Source: Stutzerimonas stutzeri (GTDB taxonomy: Bacteria > Pseudomonadota > Gammaproteobacteria > Pseudomonadales > Pseudomonadaceae). From it: a stretch of DNA of 64,000 nucleotides. The stretch is taken from NCBI RefSeq assembly GCF_000590475.1, contig NZ_CP007441.1:289581-353580 (forward strand), read 5' to 3'. The notes beneath the pieces were generated by a model that saw only the letters and a program-made list of their open reading frames with translations, did not search any database and was not told where the DNA came from. Positions 61,149 to 64,000 of this stretch are shown here, piece after piece (position 1 is the first letter of the stretch; the number at the start of each line of letters is the position of its first letter). A program made the position numbers and the translations under genes.

Positions 61149-61628
61149 GTGATCGACTCCGATGGTTTTCGCCCCAACGTCGGCATCATCCTGACCAATG
61201 ATGCCGGGCAAGTGCTATGGGCTCGACGGATTAATCAGGATGCGTGGCAATTCCCGCAGGGCGGCATCAATCCGCGCGAGACACCCGAAGAGGCGCTGTA
61301 CCGCGAACTCAACGAAGAAGTGGGGCTTGAGCAGCAGGATGTGAAAATCCTTGCCTGTACCCGCGGCTGGTTGCGCTATCGTCTGCCGCAGCGCCTGGTG
61401 CGAACTCACAGCCAGCCCCTGTGCATCGGCCAGAAACAGAAGTGGTTCCTGCTGCGCCTGACCGGCACCGAAGACCGGGTACGTATGGATCTTACCGGCA
61501 AGCCCGAGTTCGATGGCTGGCGCTGGGTCAGTTACTGGTACCCGCTGGGTCAGGTCGTTACCTTCAAGCGCGAAGTTTATCGTCGCGCCTTAAAAGAACT
61601 CGCCCCGCGCCTGCTGGCGCGGGACTGA
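61149..61628 (+). CDS. rppH: RNA pyrophosphohydrolase RppH
   Basis: A 159-residue Nudix hydrolase that removes pyrophosphate from the 5' end of mRNA and so triggers decay by RNase E. The start MIDSDGFRPNVGIIL (GTG codon) is diagnostic. The Nudix box is complete: GGINPRETPEEALYRELNEE followed by VGL, with the catalytic Glu residues. It precedes ptsP by 19 bases, as in other pseudomonads, so the two are in one operon. Confidence 0.96.
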   Translation: MIDSDGFRPNVGIILTNDAGQVLWARRINQDAWQFPQGGINPRETPEEALYRELNEEVGLEQQDVKILACTRGWLRYRLPQRLVRTHSQPLCIGQKQKWFLLRLTGTEDRVRMDLTGKPEFDGWRWVSYWYPLGQVVTFKREVYRRALKELAPRLLARD

Positions 61629-61647
61629 CGGGAGAAAGCCCCTGAGC

Positions 61648-63921
61648 ATGCTCGGCACGCTGCGCAAGATTGTCCAGGAAGTGAATGCCGCCAAGGACCT
61701 CAAGGCGGCCTTGGGCATCATCGTGCTGAGAGTACGGGAGGCCATGGCCAGCCATGTGTGCTCGGTCTACCTGCTCGATCCGGAATCCGGTCGATTTGTT
61801 CTGATGGCCACCGAAGGCCTGAACAAGAAAGCTATCGGCAAAGTCAGCATGGCGCCCAACGAGGGTCTGGTCGGCCTTGTTGGTACTCGGGAGGAACCGC
61901 TTAACCTCGAACACGCCTCCGAACATCCGCGTTATCGCTATTTCGCCGAAACAGGCGAGGAGCGCTACGCCTCTTTTCTCGGCGCACCGATCATCCACCA
62001 TCGGCGGGTGATGGGTGTCCTGGTCATTCAACAGAAAGAGCAGCGCCTGTTCGACGAAGGTGAGGAAGCCTTCCTCGTGACCATGAGTGCGCAGCTCGCC
62101 GGGGTCATTGCTCATGCCGAGGCGACGGGTTCGATCCGCGGCCTGGGCAGGCAGGGCAAAGGCATACAGGAGACCCGCTTCATCGGCATCCCCGGTGCGC
62201 CGGGCGCGGCCGTGGGTACTGCGGTAGTCGTACTACCGCCCGCCGATCTGGATGTGGTGCCGGACAAGACCATCACGAACGTCTCGGCCGAACTCGAACT
62301 GTTCGAGGCTGCGCTCCAGGCTGTGCGGGCAGATATGCGCGCACTTTCGGAGAAGCTAGCCACGCAGATGCGCAAGGAAGAGCGCGCACTGTTCGATGTC
62401 TACCTGATGATGCTCGACGACTCCGCCCTCGGCGGCGAAGTGTCAAAGGTCATCCGCACCGGACAGTGGGCCCAGGGCGCATTGCGCCAGGTGGTCAGCG
62501 ACCATGTCGGCCGCTTCGAGATGATGGACGATGCGTATCTGCGCGAGCGTGCCTCGGACGTCAAGGATATCGGCCGGCGCCTGCTCGGCTATCTGCAACA
62601 GGCCCGCCAGCAGACGCTGACCTATCCGGATAACACTATTCTGGTCAGCGAAGAATTGTCTCCAGCCATGCTCGGTGAAGTGCCCGAAGGCAAGTTGATG
62701 GGCATGGTTTCGGTGCTCGGTTCGAGCAATTCACATGTGGCAATCCTCGCCCGCGCTATGGGGATTCCGACAGTGATGGGCGCGGTCGATCTGCCGTATT
62801 CGAAGGTCGATGGGATAGAGCTGATCATCGACGGCACCCGCGGCGAGATCATTACCAATCCGGCCAAGGTTTTGCGCGAGCAGTACCTGGTCCTGGCCGA
62901 GCAGGAGCGTCAGCTCTCCGAAGGTCTGGACATCCTGCGTGAGTTGCCCTGCGAAACCACCGACGGCGTGCGCATTCCTCTGTGGGTGAACACCGGGTTG
63001 CTGGCCGATGTGGTACGGGCTCAGGAGCGCGGCGCAGAAGGCGTGGGCCTGTATCGCACCGAAGTGCCCTTCATGATCAAGGAGCGCTTTCCCAGCGAGA
63101 AGGAGCAGATGGCGATCTATCGCGAGCAGCTGCAGGCCTTCCATCCGTTGCCAGTGACCATGCGCAGCCTCGACATTGGCGGCGACAAGAGCCTGCCGTA
63201 TTTCCCGATCAAGGAAGAAAACCCCTTCCTCGGATGGCGCGGTATTCGCGTCACACTGGACCACCCCGAGATTTTCCTGCTGCAGACCCGCGCCATGCTC
63301 AAGGCCAGCGCCGGACTCGACAACCTGCGCATCCTCTTGCCGATGATCTCTGGCACGCGCGAACTGGAAGAGGCGCTGCACTTGATCCATCGCGCCTGGG
63401 GCGAGGTGCGCGACGAGGGCACGGATGTCGAGATGCCGCCCGTGGGCGTGATGATCGAAGTCCCGGCGGCGGTCTATCTGACCCGGGAACTGGCGCGTCA
63501 GGTGGATTTCATCTCAGTGGGCTCGAACGACCTGACCCAGTATTTGCTAGCGGTCGATCGCAACAATCCACGCGTGGCCGATCTCTACGATTACCTGCAC
63601 CCAGCCGTTCTTGAGGCGCTGCAACGTATCGTTCGCGAGGCCCATGAGGAAGGTAAGCCTGTCAGTATCTGCGGCGAGATGGCAGGCGACCCAGGTGCAG
63701 CCATGTTGCTGTTGGCGATGGGCTTCGACAGCCTGTCGATGAACGCCACCAACCTGCCAAAAGTGAAGTGGATGCTGCGCCAGATCAGCTCGGCGACGGC
63801 GCGCGAGCTGTTGGCCAAGGTGATGGTGATGGACAGCCCTCAGGTGATTCGCGCCACGCTGCAGCTGACCTTGCGCAACCTCGGTCTGGACCGCATGGTC
63901 AATCCTTCGGCCGCACTCTAG
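61648..63921 (+). CDS. ptsP: Phosphoenolpyruvate-protein phosphotransferase PtsP (EI-Ntr)
   Basis: A 757-residue enzyme I of the nitrogen PTS. An N-terminal GAF domain (about residues 1-165, with SVYLLDPESGRFVLMATEG) senses glutamine or 2-oxoglutarate in relatives. The phosphocarrier domain has the active His in SSNSHVAILARAMG. The PEP-binding C-terminal domain has GVGLYRTEVPFM and SLDIGGDKSLPYF, VGSNDLTQYLLAVDR and SICGEMAGDPGAA. It phosphorylates NPr (PtsO), linking nitrogen and carbon status. The gene is complete and follows rppH. Confidence 0.97.
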   Translation: MLGTLRKIVQEVNAAKDLKAALGIIVLRVREAMASHVCSVYLLDPESGRFVLMATEGLNKKAIGKVSMAPNEGLVGLVGTREEPLNLEHASEHPRYRYFAETGEERYASFLGAPIIHHRRVMGVLVIQQKEQRLFDEGEEAFLVTMSAQLAGVIAHAEATGSIRGLGRQGKGIQETRFIGIPGAPGAAVGTAVVVLPPADLDVVPDKTITNVSAELELFEAALQAVRADMRALSEKLATQMRKEERALFDVYLMMLDDSALGGEVSKVIRTGQWAQGALRQVVSDHVGRFEMMDDAYLRERASDVKDIGRRLLGYLQQARQQTLTYPDNTILVSEELSPAMLGEVPEGKLMGMVSVLGSSNSHVAILARAMGIPTVMGAVDLPYSKVDGIELIIDGTRGEIITNPAKVLREQYLVLAEQERQLSEGLDILRELPCETTDGVRIPLWVNTGLLADVVRAQERGAEGVGLYRTEVPFMIKERFPSEKEQMAIYREQLQAFHPLPVTMRSLDIGGDKSLPYFPIKEENPFLGWRGIRVTLDHPEIFLLQTRAMLKASAGLDNLRILLPMISGTRELEEALHLIHRAWGEVRDEGTDVEMPPVGVMIEVPAAVYLTRELARQVDFISVGSNDLTQYLLAVDRNNPRVADLYDYLHPAVLEALQRIVREAHEEGKPVSICGEMAGDPGAAMLLLAMGFDSLSMNATNLPKVKWMLRQISSATARELLAKVMVMDSPQVIRATLQLTLRNLGLDRMVNPSAAL

Positions 63922-63928
63922 AGGCGAA

Positions 63929-64000
63929 TCAGACGCGCATCGGCTCGCTCATCTGGCTGAGCGGCGGCAGGCTGATGCGACTCTCTCCCAGCGGACCAGC
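63929..64000 (-). CDS. Possible 3' end of a convergent gene
   Basis: On the minus strand a frame open to the window edge ends in TGA at 63931-63929, reading ESRISLPPLSQMSEPMRV before the stop. It lies eight bases after the ptsP stop and is convergent with it. Only 23 residues are visible, so the product is not recognised and the call is weak. Confidence 0.35.
   Translation of the reverse strand, partial: AGPLGESRISLPPLSQMSEPMRV

Overview
The window is a GC-rich chromosomal segment from a pseudomonad, most likely the Pseudomonas stutzeri / Stutzerimonas group. The main evidence is the right-hand block serA / D-2-hydroxyglutarate dehydrogenase / rpiA / ilvA / MFS / HAD phosphatase / rppH / ptsP, a neighbourhood I know from Pseudomonas genomes, together with the codon use and protein sequences throughout. 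I saw no tRNA, rRNA, insertion sequence or CRISPR array.

Layout. 1-3.5 kb: the end of a tripartite tricarboxylate transporter set (tctC, tctB, tctA) followed by a ModA-like periplasmic binding protein. 3.5-4.1 kb: decayed chemoreceptor sequence. 4.1-6.9 kb: a diguanylate cyclase flanked by two related periplasmic solute-binding proteins. 7-12.8 kb: a FAD oxidoreductase, an alpha-carbonic anhydrase, a sorbosone-dehydrogenase-like protein with a cytochrome c, a DUF1456 protein and a DUF4168 protein. 12.9-15.8 kb: an NtrC-type two-component system whose kinase gene is split by a single-base frameshift. 15.9-19.3 kb: a PotD/NspS-like binding protein overlapping a GGDEF-EAL protein, resembling the NspS-MbaA polyamine/c-di-GMP system.

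20.6-26.4 kb is accessory. It holds a DUF2235 (Tle-type) lipase effector with a DUF2931 lipoprotein, the truncated tail of a second effector, a second DUF2931 lipoprotein, a three-gene phospholipid-type operon (CDP-alcohol phosphatidyltransferase, PlsC-like acyltransferase, CdsA-like cytidylyltransferase) and a second chemoreceptor remnant. 26.5-29.9 kb: a PfkB kinase and a GH65 enzyme. 30-36.8 kb: a nine-gene, tightly overlapping Mrp/MBH-type cation antiporter operon with three large antiporter-like subunits and no full-length MrpA. 36.9-38.6 kb: an intact chemoreceptor. 39.5-44.6 kb: a secreted 14-residue-repeat protein, an SDR, a membrane-anchored polysaccharide deacetylase and an acyltransferase-3. 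44.6-47.7 kb: a compact curli locus (csgD, csgE, csgB, csgA and a csgC/H-like gene) without csgF or csgG. 47.9-50.5 kb: an OPT transporter and two low-complexity secreted proteins. 50.6-64 kb: the conserved Pseudomonas core block.

Taken together, the non-core part is rich in envelope and biofilm functions: two sets that pair periplasmic binding proteins with c-di-GMP enzymes, curli, polysaccharide modification, a lipase effector/immunity array and a large ion-translocating complex. The least conventional elements are the antiporter operon, the effector/immunity array and the NspS-MbaA-like pair.
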